DNA of 8,229 nucleotides, taken from Verrucomicrobiota bacterium (GTDB lineage: Bacteria; Verrucomicrobiota; Verrucomicrobiia; Limisphaerales; AV2). The notes beneath the pieces were generated by a model that worked only from the letters and a program-made list of their open reading frames with translations, had not been told where the DNA came from and made no database searches. Made by a program: the position numbers and the translations under genes. Below are positions 1 to 5,978 of the stretch, one piece after another; the first letter of the stretch is position 1; the number at the start of each line of letters is the position of its first letter. Location of the stretch: NCBI GenBank assembly GCA_003219675.1, contig QHPW01000362.1, positions 1,458-9,686 on the forward strand, read 5' to 3'.

Positions 1-1
1 C

Positions 2-295
2 ATCATTGATCATGGAACGATTTCGTTCGACGGCCGGCTCAGCGACGTGCTCGATCGCTTCGCCGATTTCAAACTCATCACGATTCAATGCGACGGGGGC
101 AGCCTGTGCCCCGCAGAAAACCTGAAGAAATACGGTGAAGTTGTCGAACACAGCGAAGCCGCGATCAAATTGAAAGTCAAACGCGATCGCGTCATTGCGG
201 TCTGCAAAGCGCTGCTCGACGAACTGCCCGTCAGCGACATCGATATTCAGGAAGTCCCCATCGAGGACATTATCCGTCAGATTTTTGCGCCCTGA
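2..295 (+). CDS. ABC transporter ATP-binding protein, C-terminal part (5' end outside window)
   Basis: The frame is open from base 2 to a TGA at 293-295, giving 97 residues with no start in the window. The first residues (IIDHGTISFDG) match the strand just after the H-loop of ABC ATPases, where the text usually reads 'v-i-D-x-G-x-i-x-x-d-G'. The remaining roughly 80 residues form the accessory C-terminal region of ABC-2-type export ATPases, ending in a PIEDIIRQIFA-like tail that resembles the uncharacterised transporter group of COG4586. By family, the protein would hydrolyse ATP on the cytoplasmic side of a multi-subunit exporter; the substrate cannot be told. Walker A, Walker B and signature motifs lie upstream of the window. 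Its 3' end overlaps the convergent aminotransferase gene by 19 bases. A GTG at 47 could be called as a start by software but lies inside the domain. Confidence 0.82.
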   Translation: MIDHGTISFDGRLSDVLDRFADFKLITIQCDGGSLCPAENLKKYGEVVEHSEAAIKLKVKRDRVIAVCKALLDELPVSDIDIQEVPIEDIIRQIFAP

Positions 296-1482
296 CGTGG
301 CGGCTTCTTCAGCCGCTCAACGAACCTGGCGATGCGTTCAGCAGCGACTTGTATTTCCTCCAGCCCGGTTGCGAAGCAACAACGCAGATAACCCTCGCCG
401 CCCGGACCGAAAGCGCTGCCGGGAACGCACGCCACCTTTTCCTGTTCCAGCAATTTTACAGCGAAATCTTTCGAGGCGAGTCCGGCCGATTTGATGCAAG
501 GGAAGGCGTAAAACGAACCCCGAGGCAGTGGGCAGCCCAGCCCCATCGAGTTGAAGGCATTGACTAGGAAGTTGCGGCGCAGACGGTATTGCTCGCGCAT
601 CTGCGCGGTGTCGGTTTCACCGTACTGAATCGCTTCGAGCGCGGCCTCCTGGCTGATGATGCTGGCGCATAGCATCGAGTATTGATGAATCTTCATCATC
701 GCCTCGATGATTTCCGCCGGGCCGCAGGCGTAGCCGATACGGAAACCGGTCATCGCATATGCCTTGGAAAAACCGTGGAGAAAGATGGTCCGCTCGAGCA
801 GCCCGGGGAGCGACGCGATGCTGACATGTTCGCCCTCGAACGTCAGCTCGGAGTAAATCTCGTCCGTGATGACCAGCAGGTTGTGGCGCAACACGACGTC
901 GGCGATCCTTAGCAGCTCGGCGCGCGTCATCGTGCCGCCGGTCGGGTTGGTTGGAAAATTCAAGACCAGGACCTTGCTTCGAGGCGTGATCGCTTTTTCG
1001 ATCGCTTCGGCCGTCAGCGCAAAGCCGTGCTCCGCCAAACACGCGACCGGCTGTGGCACACCGTGGGTCAGCGTGATGCTCGGCGAATAGCTGACGTAAC
1101 ACGGCTCGTGATACAACACTTCATCGCCGGGATTCACCACCGCCCGCAGCGCGATGTCCAGGGCCTCGCTGACGCCGACGGTGATGAGTATTTGCTTCCG
1201 GGGGTCGTAATCGATTCCGAACTTCTTGGTGACGTAGCCGCTGATGGCTTCACGAAGCTTGAGCAGACCGAGATTGGAAGTGTAACCCGTCCTGCCACGC
1301 TCCAGAGCGTAAATGGCTGCCTCGCGAATGTGCCAGGGCGTGACAAAATCCGGCTCGCCGACGCCGAGTGAAATCACGTCCGGCATCGACTGCACGACAT
1401 CGAAAAACTCCCGGATGCCCGAACGCGGCACGCCGCTCACCTGGCGGGCAATAAATTGTTGCGGTTGAAACGGGGGAGCCAT
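277..1482 (-). CDS. PLP-dependent aminotransferase, class I/II (fold type I)
   Basis: A 401-residue protein, normal length for aspartate/alanine-type aminotransferases. Seen in the sequence: the N-terminal 'SLGVGEPDF' substrate-binding segment (38-46), the NPTG loop with N179, the PLP-ring contacts D207 and Y210 in TDEIY, the Schiff-base lysine K240 in HGFSKAYAMTG, R248 in GFRIGY, and the carboxylate-binding arginine R367 in GYLRCCF. It should move an amino group between an amino acid and a 2-oxo acid in the cytoplasm. The sequence does not say whether the substrate is aspartate, alanine, an aromatic acid or another. The ATG at 1480-1482 has no clear Shine-Dalgarno site. It lies 84 bases downstream of clpX on the same strand and may be co-transcribed. 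Its 3' end overlaps the ABC ATPase gene by 19 bases, tail to tail. Family assignment is firm; substrate is open. Confidence 0.93.
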   Translation of the reverse strand: MAPPFQPQQFIARQVSGVPRSGIREFFDVVQSMPDVISLGVGEPDFVTPWHIREAAIYALERGRTGYTSNLGLLKLREAISGYVTKKFGIDYDPRKQILITVGVSEALDIALRAVVNPGDEVLYHEPCYVSYSPSITLTHGVPQPVACLAEHGFALTAEAIEKAITPRSKVLVLNFPTNPTGGTMTRAELLRIADVVLRHNLLVITDEIYSELTFEGEHVSIASLPGLLERTIFLHGFSKAYAMTGFRIGYACGPAEIIEAMMKIHQYSMLCASIISQEAALEAIQYGETDTAQMREQYRLRRNFLVNAFNSMGLGCPLPRGSFYAFPCIKSAGLASKDFAVKLLEQEKVACVPGSAFGPGGEGYLRCCFATGLEEIQVAAERIARFVERLKKPPRQGAKI

Positions 1483-1566
1483 TTATGATTCGTTGTCCGT
1501 GGTGAGCAGGGGCACGTGGGATTCTGGCAAATAAAAAACGGATGCTGAATGAAAATCGAACCCGTC

Positions 1567-2871
1567 TCAGGCGGCGGCCTGGTCCTGCTTGCGCCGCATC
1601 ACGGGCTTGGATTCGCCCAGCACGACCGGGCGGGTGATGGTCACTGCCAGAACGTCGTCGCTGCCCGGGATGTCATACATCACGTCCAGCATCAGTCTTT
1701 CGATCAACGCGCGCAAGGCGCGCGCGCCGGTCCCTTTTTTCAGGGCTTGGACGGCCAGTTCGCGCAGGGCATCCTTGGTAAACTCCAGTTCCACGCCTTC
1801 CATCGCCATGAGCTTGGCAAACTGTTTGGTGAGGGCGTTTTTTGTTTCAGTCAGCACCGACACCAGCTGGTCCTCGGTCAATTCCTCCAGCACCGTCACC
1901 ATGGGCAGGCGGCCAATGAATTCAGGAATGAAACCGTAGCCGAGCAGGTCTTCCGGCTCGACAAATTGCAAGACCTCGCGCCGATCCGCTGAAGCCGTCT
2001 TGTGCGCGCGGTCGATCGCGCCGAAACCCATCACGCGCTGGCCCAGCCTGCGCTGAATGATTTTCTCCAAACCCACAAACGCGCCGCCGCAAACAAACAG
2101 GATGTTGGTGGTATCCACGCGGATGTATTCCTGCTGGGGGTGCTTGCGACCGCCTTGCGGCGGCACGTTGCATACCGTGCCTTCCAGGATTTTCAGCAAC
2201 GCCTGCTGCACGCCTTCTCCCGAAACGTCGCGGGTGATGGAAACGTTCTCCGTTTTGCGCGCAATTTTGTCGATCTCATCAATGTAAACGATGCCCATTT
2301 GCGCCCGTTTCACATCGTAGTCCGCGTTCTGGAGCAGGCGCAGGATGATGTTCTCGACATCTTCGCCGACGTAGCCGGCTTCGGTCAGGGTTGTGGCGTC
2401 GGCTATGGCAAAGGGCACGTCGAGAATCTTCGCCAGGGTGCGGGCGAGCAGCGTCTTGCCTGAACCGGTCGGGCCGATCTGCAAAATGTTGCTCTTTTCG
2501 ATTTCGACCTCGGCAAGGCGGCCGGGTTCCTCTTCAGTCTTACTGCTCCGTTCCGTCTGAACGCGCTTGTAATGATTATGCACCGCCACGGCGAGCGTCT
2601 TCTTCGCGTGCTCCTGGCCGATGCAGTGAAGGTCGAGCCGGCGTTTGATTTCAGCAGGCTTCGGAACGTTGAGCTTCGGCATCTGTTTGCGGTTCTCGGC
2701 CCGCAGTTCTTTATCGAGAACGTTTTTGCAAACGATGATGCAACTGTCGCAGATGTAAACGCCCGGGCCTTGAATGAGTTTTTTGACTTCAGCGTGCGAT
2801 TTCCCGCAGAAGCTGCAAAGCGTGAGCTGGGTAGGACGCGCCATTGGATTTTCTGTCGAGGACAAATCCAT
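1567..2871 (-). CDS. clpX: ATP-dependent Clp protease, ATP-binding subunit ClpX
   Basis: A 434-residue AAA+ unfoldase, close to the family's usual 410-430. Visible parts: N-terminal zinc-binding domain with C19/C22 and C41/C44; Walker A GPTGSGKT (133-140); pore-1 loop GYVGED (166-171); Walker B with D198 and E199 in IVYIDEIDK; RKH pore loop (242-244); arginine finger R321 in PEFIGRLP; sensor-2 arginine R384 in GTGAR. ClpX hexamers recognise tagged proteins, unfold them with ATP and feed them to ClpP in the cytoplasm. The ClpP-docking loop, IGF in E. coli, reads MGF here (281-283). The start at 2869-2871 is preferred over an ATG at 2842-2844 because an AGGAGA site precedes it and it starts one base after the clpP stop. 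The second ATG has no such site. Confidence 0.97.
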   Translation of the reverse strand: MDLSSTENPMARPTQLTLCSFCGKSHAEVKKLIQGPGVYICDSCIIVCKNVLDKELRAENRKQMPKLNVPKPAEIKRRLDLHCIGQEHAKKTLAVAVHNHYKRVQTERSSKTEEEPGRLAEVEIEKSNILQIGPTGSGKTLLARTLAKILDVPFAIADATTLTEAGYVGEDVENIILRLLQNADYDVKRAQMGIVYIDEIDKIARKTENVSITRDVSGEGVQQALLKILEGTVCNVPPQGGRKHPQQEYIRVDTTNILFVCGGAFVGLEKIIQRRLGQRVMGFGAIDRAHKTASADRREVLQFVEPEDLLGYGFIPEFIGRLPMVTVLEELTEDQLVSVLTETKNALTKQFAKLMAMEGVELEFTKDALRELAVQALKKGTGARALRALIERLMLDVMYDIPGSDDVLAVTITRPVVLGESKPVMRRKQDQAAA

Positions 2872-2872
2872 T

Positions 2873-3517
2873 CTATTTGGGGATCTCCTGTTTCAACGCT
2901 TCTTTGTTTTCGTTCAAGCCGGGGATTTCTTTGCGCGATTTGACCACTTCGTCGACCAGACCGTAGGCCTTGGCGTCCTCGGCCGACATGAAGCGGTCCC
3001 GGTCCGTGTCTTTGGCGAGCGTTTCGACCGCCTTGCCACAATGTTTGGCCAGAATCTCGTTGATCCGATCTTTCAGGCGAAGGATTTCCTGCGCTTGTAT
3101 GCTGATATCCGTCGCCTGTCCCTGCACGCCGCCCCACGGTTGATGAATCATAATGCGCGCGTTCGGCAGAGCGTAGCGTTTGGCTTTGGTGCCGGCGGCA
3201 AGCAGGACCGCACCCATGCTGGCGGCCTGGCCGATGCAGTAGGTGTTCACGTCGCAGGTGAGGAACTGGACGGTGTCGTAAATCGCCAGGCCAGCGGTGA
3301 CGCTGCCGCCGGGGGAGTTGATATAAAGGTGAATGTCCTTCTTCGGATCGGTCATCTGTAAAAAGAGCAACTGAGCGATGATGACATTGGACACGGTGTC
3401 GTCCACCGGCGTGCCCAGGAACACGATGCGATCCACCAGCAGGCGCGAATAAATATCGTAGCCGCGCTCACCGCGCCCGGTCTGCTCGACGACCATGGGG
3501 ATCAGGAAATCGTTCAT
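2873..3517 (-). CDS. clpP: ATP-dependent Clp protease, proteolytic subunit ClpP
   Basis: A 214-residue serine peptidase of family S14, the usual ClpP size. Numbered from the ATG at 3515-3517, the catalytic triad is S100 (GQAASMGA), H125 (IMIHQPWGG) and D174 (DTDRDRF). The oxyanion strand YINSPGGS and the N-terminal IPMVVEQTGRGERGYDIYSRLL-type block are intact. ClpP tetradecamers degrade proteins delivered by ClpX or other Clp ATPases. By analogy with E. coli, a few N-terminal residues before IPMVVEQ would be removed by self-processing. The frame can be extended four codons to a TTG at 3527-3529; the ATG is preferred because the TTG has no Shine-Dalgarno site, although the ATG has none either. 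It sits one base upstream of clpX, without the trigger-factor gene that often precedes the pair. Confidence 0.97.
   Translation of the reverse strand: MNDFLIPMVVEQTGRGERGYDIYSRLLVDRIVFLGTPVDDTVSNVIIAQLLFLQMTDPKKDIHLYINSPGGSVTAGLAIYDTVQFLTCDVNTYCIGQAASMGAVLLAAGTKAKRYALPNARIMIHQPWGGVQGQATDISIQAQEILRLKDRINEILAKHCGKAVETLAKDTDRDRFMSAEDAKAYGLVDEVVKSRKEIPGLNENKEALKQEIPK
2884..2889 (-). promoter_or_regulatory. Ribosome binding site of clpX, inside the end of clpP
   Basis: On the minus strand this reads AGGAGA, 12 bases before the clpX ATG at 2871. It lies within the last codons of clpP, so ribosomes finishing clpP are placed next to the clpX start. It decides the start in favour of the longer clpX form. 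Confidence 0.6.
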
Positions 3518-3601
3518 AAGCTGAATCAAGCCGCAGGCGCAAAGTAACGGAGTGGCCCTGAGGCGTCAAGCGCGGTCGTGACCGCCCTGCGCCGGCTAGT
3601 G
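3518..3601. other. Spacer between rnc and clpP
   Basis: An 84-base gap. It contains one small hairpin (GCGGT, loop CGTG, ACCGC; 3572-3585) that is not followed by a T-run in either direction, so it is not a convincing terminator. No clear -35/-10 pair was found for clpP, so clpP could be read from an upstream promoter or from one I cannot recognise. Confidence 0.4.
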
Positions 3602-4318
3602 TCAGGAATTCTGGTCGGCCTTGCGGCCCAGATTTTCCAGCGCGGCAAGTGCGGCCTGGCTCTCCGCCTCTTTCTTGCTCTTGCCTTTGCCCCGCCCGAG
3701 TTCGGCACCTTGATGGTAGACCGCGCATTCAAACAGCCGGTCGTGGTCAGGACCGCTGACGGACTCCAGTTGGTACTGGGGTGCTTCGATCGAGTTGGCC
3801 TGCAGGATTTCCTGCAACTCGCCCTTGGGATTTTCCAGATTGGGAATGACCTCCAGCTCGCCAAACTCCTCGCGAAACTGGCGCAGCACAAAATCGCGCG
3901 CGGCATCAAAGCCCGAGTCGAGAAAAATCGCGCCCAGCAGCGCCTCAAAGGCATCGGCCAGCGCGGACGGCCGCGTGCGACCGCCGCTGGCTTCCTCACC
4001 GCGGCTGAGGACCAAATGCTCGCCCAACCCAAGCCTGCGACCCTGATGGGCGAGCGCCCGGCGATTCACCATTTGCGCCCGCGCCTTGGTCAGCGACCCT
4101 TCGCCGGTTGAGGGAAATTTTTCATACAGTTCGCTGGTCAAGATCAATTGCAGCACGGCGTCCCCCAGAAATTCCAGACGCTGGTTGTGTTGCACCGAAG
4201 CCCCCTGCTCGTGGGCGACCGAGGGATGGGTCAACGCAAGGCGCAGCAGGCTTTCGTCACGGAACCGATAACCCAGGCGAGTCTGAAGCGTGTCGAAAGC
4301 GGGCACGGGAAAAATCAA
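3602..4318 (-). CDS. rnc: Ribonuclease III
   Basis: A 238-residue double-strand-specific endoribonuclease of normal length. The RNase III domain (about 8-152) carries the signature NQRLEFLGD (45-53) with E49 and D53, and the second metal-binding pair D122 and E125 in ADAFEALLGA. The dsRNA-binding domain follows (about 163-231), including GKGKSKKEAESQAA. The enzyme processes rRNA precursors and structured mRNAs in the cytoplasm using Mg2+. The position equivalent to E. coli E38 is Q46 here. The start is uncertain: a TTG at 4316-4318 overlaps the upstream gene's stop as TTGA, and a GTG lies four codons in (4304-4306); neither has a Shine-Dalgarno site. Both fall just before the first domain helix, so an alternative start changes little. 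A strong hairpin ends four bases before the TTG. Confidence 0.96.
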   Translation of the reverse strand: MIFPVPAFDTLQTRLGYRFRDESLLRLALTHPSVAHEQGASVQHNQRLEFLGDAVLQLILTSELYEKFPSTGEGSLTKARAQMVNRRALAHQGRRLGLGEHLVLSRGEEASGGRTRPSALADAFEALLGAIFLDSGFDAARDFVLRQFREEFGELEVIPNLENPKGELQEILQANSIEAPQYQLESVSGPDHDRLFECAVYHQGAELGRGKGKSKKEAESQAALAALENLGRKADQNS

Positions 4319-4941
4319 CGAACCGCCGGCGGCTCATGGAGGGCCGCCGGCGGTCCGCTCTCAGCCTGATCTGTTTGCCTGGTTTCGCAGATTGCGATTG
4401 AAGCGTCCGCTGCGAATTCCGCTCCGGCGGGGGGATTCAAACCGCGCTCGAGCAGTTGAGCCACGTCGCGCTGGACGACCTCGAGCTGGTCCAGCCGCAA
4501 ATGCGGATCGGTGATGGCGAACACGTCCCCGGTTTTCGGTTGCTCGTAGATGAAAACGCGCCGGCCGTCGCGTGAGGTCTGGTCCTTGACTTTCAAGATA
4601 CGCTTGCGCTCCAGCATCACCGCGAGAATGAAACACGCCGCGCCGTGGCCCGCGTCGTTTTGCCCGACCAGTTTGCGCAACAACGATTCCGCGTTTTCCT
4701 TTTGAATCGGTTCGGGTCGCGCGGGAGGCGCTTCGAAAACGCCCTGCCAGTGCGAGATGAACCCCTTCCGGCTGGTCGCGCCCTGGCTGTATTGCGCCGC
4801 CCAGCACGCTTCGCAGACGTCGAGCCGTTCATAGCCCGCTTTGTCCTCGAACAAAATCGTGTGGTACGGTTGTTTGTCCGCGAACCGCTGGCCGCACGCC
4901 AGACAGGCGTGGGCGCGGGACTGAATGTTCCACTCGATCAT
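4315..4941 (-). CDS. Zinc-ribbon protein of unknown function, upstream of rnc
   Basis: I do not recognise a named family. With the ATG at 4939-4941 the protein has 208 residues. Near the N-terminus two CxxC pairs (CLACG at about 13-17 and CEAC at about 43-46) are spaced as in a zinc ribbon. A charged and helical middle follows, then a segment with VFIYEQPKTGDVF and DQLEVVQRDVAQLLE. The tail after NPPAG is proline/alanine-rich and looks dispensable. There is no signal peptide or membrane segment, so it is probably cytoplasmic. The frame is open upstream to an ATG at 5095-5097, but those 52 extra residues look like non-coding sequence, and the shorter start has a GAGGA site 11-12 bases ahead and a candidate promoter. 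The stop overlaps the rnc start (TTGA), suggesting co-translation. A link to RNA metabolism is a guess from position only. Confidence 0.75.
   Translation of the reverse strand: MIEWNIQSRAHACLACGQRFADKQPYHTILFEDKAGYERLDVCEACWAAQYSQGATSRKGFISHWQGVFEAPPARPEPIQKENAESLLRKLVGQNDAGHGAACFILAVMLERKRILKVKDQTSRDGRRVFIYEQPKTGDVFAITDPHLRLDQLEVVQRDVAQLLERGLNPPAGAEFAADASIAICETRQTDQAESGPPAALHEPPAVR
4322..4354 (-). promoter_or_regulatory. Strong GC-rich hairpin at the start of rnc
   Basis: A perfect 12-bp inverted repeat: ACCGCCGGCGGC at 4322-4333 and GCCGCCGGCGGT at 4343-4354, with a 9-base loop. It encodes the last residues of the zinc-ribbon protein and ends four bases before the rnc TTG. In minus-strand RNA the stem is followed by UCGUUGAUUUUU, a broken U-run. 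It may therefore be a translation-controlling leader hairpin, a weak or leaky terminator, or an RNase III target by analogy with rnc autoregulation in E. coli. The pairing is seen directly; the role is inference. Confidence 0.55.
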
Positions 4942-4980
4942 GAAAATATCATTCCTCGCATCCCGCTGATGCTCGTGAAA

Positions 4981-5008
4981 ATTATCGCCAAGCAACGGGA
5001 AACTGCAA
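4981..5008 (-). promoter_or_regulatory. Candidate promoter for the zinc-ribbon gene and rnc
   Basis: On the minus strand TTGCAG (5003-5008) and GATAAT (4981-4986) are separated by 16 bases, matching 3 and 5 positions of the sigma-70-type boxes. A transcript would start near 4975, about 34 bases before the ATG at 4941. This agrees with the shorter start of the gene but is only a pattern match. Confidence 0.3.
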
Positions 5009-5077
5009 TCCCATTTCCGCCCTCCTTGAACACCCGTGTATTCGACTGCCATCAGGTTCCAGTCTCTCCAAGCTGGC

Positions 5078-5106
5078 TTGCAATTCTCTCCAGGCATTGT
5101 TAGAAG
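5078..5106 (+). promoter_or_regulatory. Candidate promoter for the selenoprotein gene
   Basis: TTGCAA (5078-5083) and TAGAAG (5101-5106) lie exactly 17 bases apart, each matching 4 of 6 positions of the sigma-70-type consensus. Transcription would begin around 5113, only about 10 bases before the ATG at 5123. The near-leaderless arrangement would fit the lack of a Shine-Dalgarno site there. It is a weak match. Confidence 0.28.
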
Positions 5107-5122
5107 CGTGCCGACAAACTTT

Positions 5123-5947
5123 ATGAAACGACGCTGGAACTTCTGGTTGTGGGCGGGATTTCTTCTCGTTCTGGCCGGGCTCCTGAGTTACGTCCCGGTC
5201 TTCGCGCTGTTCCCGCTCACTCGGGATTTTCCCTGGGTGAATCTTTTGCTCTTTGCCGGCGGCGCGGTTTTACTCCTCGGCGGCCTGAAACGAGCCTTTG
5301 GACAACCGGATCTCTACCGCGGCAAAATCCTGGGCTCCATCATGGCTGCGCTCAGCATCGCGGGCATCGGTTTCTTCATGTACGGCCTCTTCTATGTGGC
5401 GAGGCAACTCCCCGATTCGGCCGCCGCGCCGCGTGTCGGACAGAAGGCGCCGGACTTCACGCTTCCGGACCAAAACGACAAACCGCTGACGCTTGCAGAA
5501 CTCCTCGCATCACCTCTGGCGGGCGCGGCGACCGCAAGGGCCAACGGCGCTTTGTTGATTTTCTACCGGGGCCACTGGTGACCGCTTTGCAACTCCGAGT
5601 TACGGAGTTTCCAGCAGCGCCTTGCGGACTTTAGCGCACGGGGCATCCGGGTGGTGGCCATCAGCGTTGACGCGCCGGAGGTCAATCGCAGGCATTGCCA
5701 GAAGCTGGGTTTCACTTATTCATTCCTTTCCGACCCAAAGGCCGAGGCGACCCGGCGCTACGGCCTCTTGCATCAAGGCGGGGGACCAAATGGCGCGGAC
5801 ATCGCCCGGCCCGCCGAATTCCTGATTGACTCAAAGGGCACCATACGCTGGGTCAATCTGACGGGGAGCGTCACCGTGCGGGCTCGCCCCGAACAGGTGT
5901 TGAAGGTGTTCGATGATCTGAAGCTGGCTTCGGCGGCAGGCCCATAA
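5123..5947 (+). CDS. Membrane-anchored peroxiredoxin-like selenoprotein (UGA read as selenocysteine)
   Basis: Read through the in-frame TGA at 5579-5581, this is one 274-residue protein ending at TAA 5945-5947. The N-terminus is MKRRWNFW, followed by three hydrophobic segments at about 8-30, 36-56 and 69-93. Positive residues (MKRR, KRAF...YRGK) place the N-terminus and the second loop inside, and the C-terminal domain outside the inner membrane. The domain from about 104 is AhpC-TSA/redoxin-like: VGQKAPDFTLPD (105-116), LLIFYRGHW (144-152), then U153-P-L-C156, VVAISVD (177-183), FLSDP (201-205), ARPAEFLID (228-236) and W243-V-N. In relatives the site after RGHW is CPxC, so the TGA replaces the first catalytic cysteine exactly, and the 121 codons after it stay open and family-like. 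The expected role is thiol/selenol-based peroxide or disulfide chemistry in the periplasm. No clear Shine-Dalgarno precedes the ATG at 5123. The alternative is a recent TGC-to-TGA nonsense mutation. Confidence 0.87.
5579..5620 (+). promoter_or_regulatory. Selenocysteine UGA codon and bacterial SECIS hairpin
   Basis: The UGA is at 5579-5581. The stem AACTCCG (5591-5597) pairs perfectly with CGGAGTT (5603-5609) around the 5-base loop AGTTA (5598-5602). The loop begins 17 bases after the UGA (16 between), and a G is in its first two positions followed by U, as expected of bacterial SECIS elements read by SelB. Below a 4-base bulge (5610-5613), TTGC (5587-5590) can pair with GCAG (5614-5617), including one U-G pair, then CG more loosely, extending the helix toward the UGA. 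The hairpin also encodes N-S-E-L-R-S-F, so it is constrained as protein and RNA at once. Confidence 0.75.
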
Positions 5948-5949
5948 GC

Positions 5950-5963
5950 CGCGTTCGAACGCG
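5950..5963. repeat. 14-base palindrome between two convergent genes
   Basis: CGCGTTCGAACGCG is fully self-complementary and lies in the 31-base gap between the selenoprotein stop and the end of the pseudopilin-like gene. As RNA it can form a 5-bp stem with a UCGA loop in both directions. No T-run follows on either strand, so a terminator role is only possible, not shown. Confidence 0.35.
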
Positions 5964-5978
5964 CTGGCGAGTGACCTG

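Noticed and set aside
617..1102. Long open frames opposite or inside the aminotransferase, clpX, clpP and rnc genes
   Set aside because: They are shadows of GC-rich coding sequence: low-complexity Arg/Ala/Pro-rich translations with no domains, lying over genes with clear catalytic motifs.
1529..1539. T-rich tract (minus strand) after clpX as a terminator
   Set aside because: The run TTTTTTATTT is present, but no stable stem lies directly before it; only a 3-bp pairing over a long loop was found.
3518..3529. TTG start of clpP, four codons longer
   Set aside because: It has no ribosome binding site, and the ATG at 3517 gives a normal N-terminus just before the IPMVVEQ block.
3572..3585. Small hairpin between rnc and clpP as a terminator
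   Set aside because: Only 5-6 pairs, with no T-run on either side.
4942..5097. N-terminal extension of the zinc-ribbon protein to the ATG at 5097
   Set aside because: The extra 52 residues look non-coding. The ATG at 4941 has a ribosome site and a candidate promoter upstream of it that would lie inside the extension.
5579..5581. TGA as a true stop or recent nonsense mutation in a peroxiredoxin-like gene
   Set aside because: It cannot be excluded without the rest of the genome. However, the codon falls exactly on the redox cysteine, the downstream frame is intact and family-like for 121 codons, and a SECIS-like hairpin is correctly placed. Together these favour selenocysteine.
5149..5634. 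Overlapping plus-strand frame spanning the TGA of the selenoprotein gene
   Set aside because: It bridges the TGA in another frame, but its translation is Arg/Gly-rich without domain features, while the frame used here has membrane segments and redox motifs on both sides.
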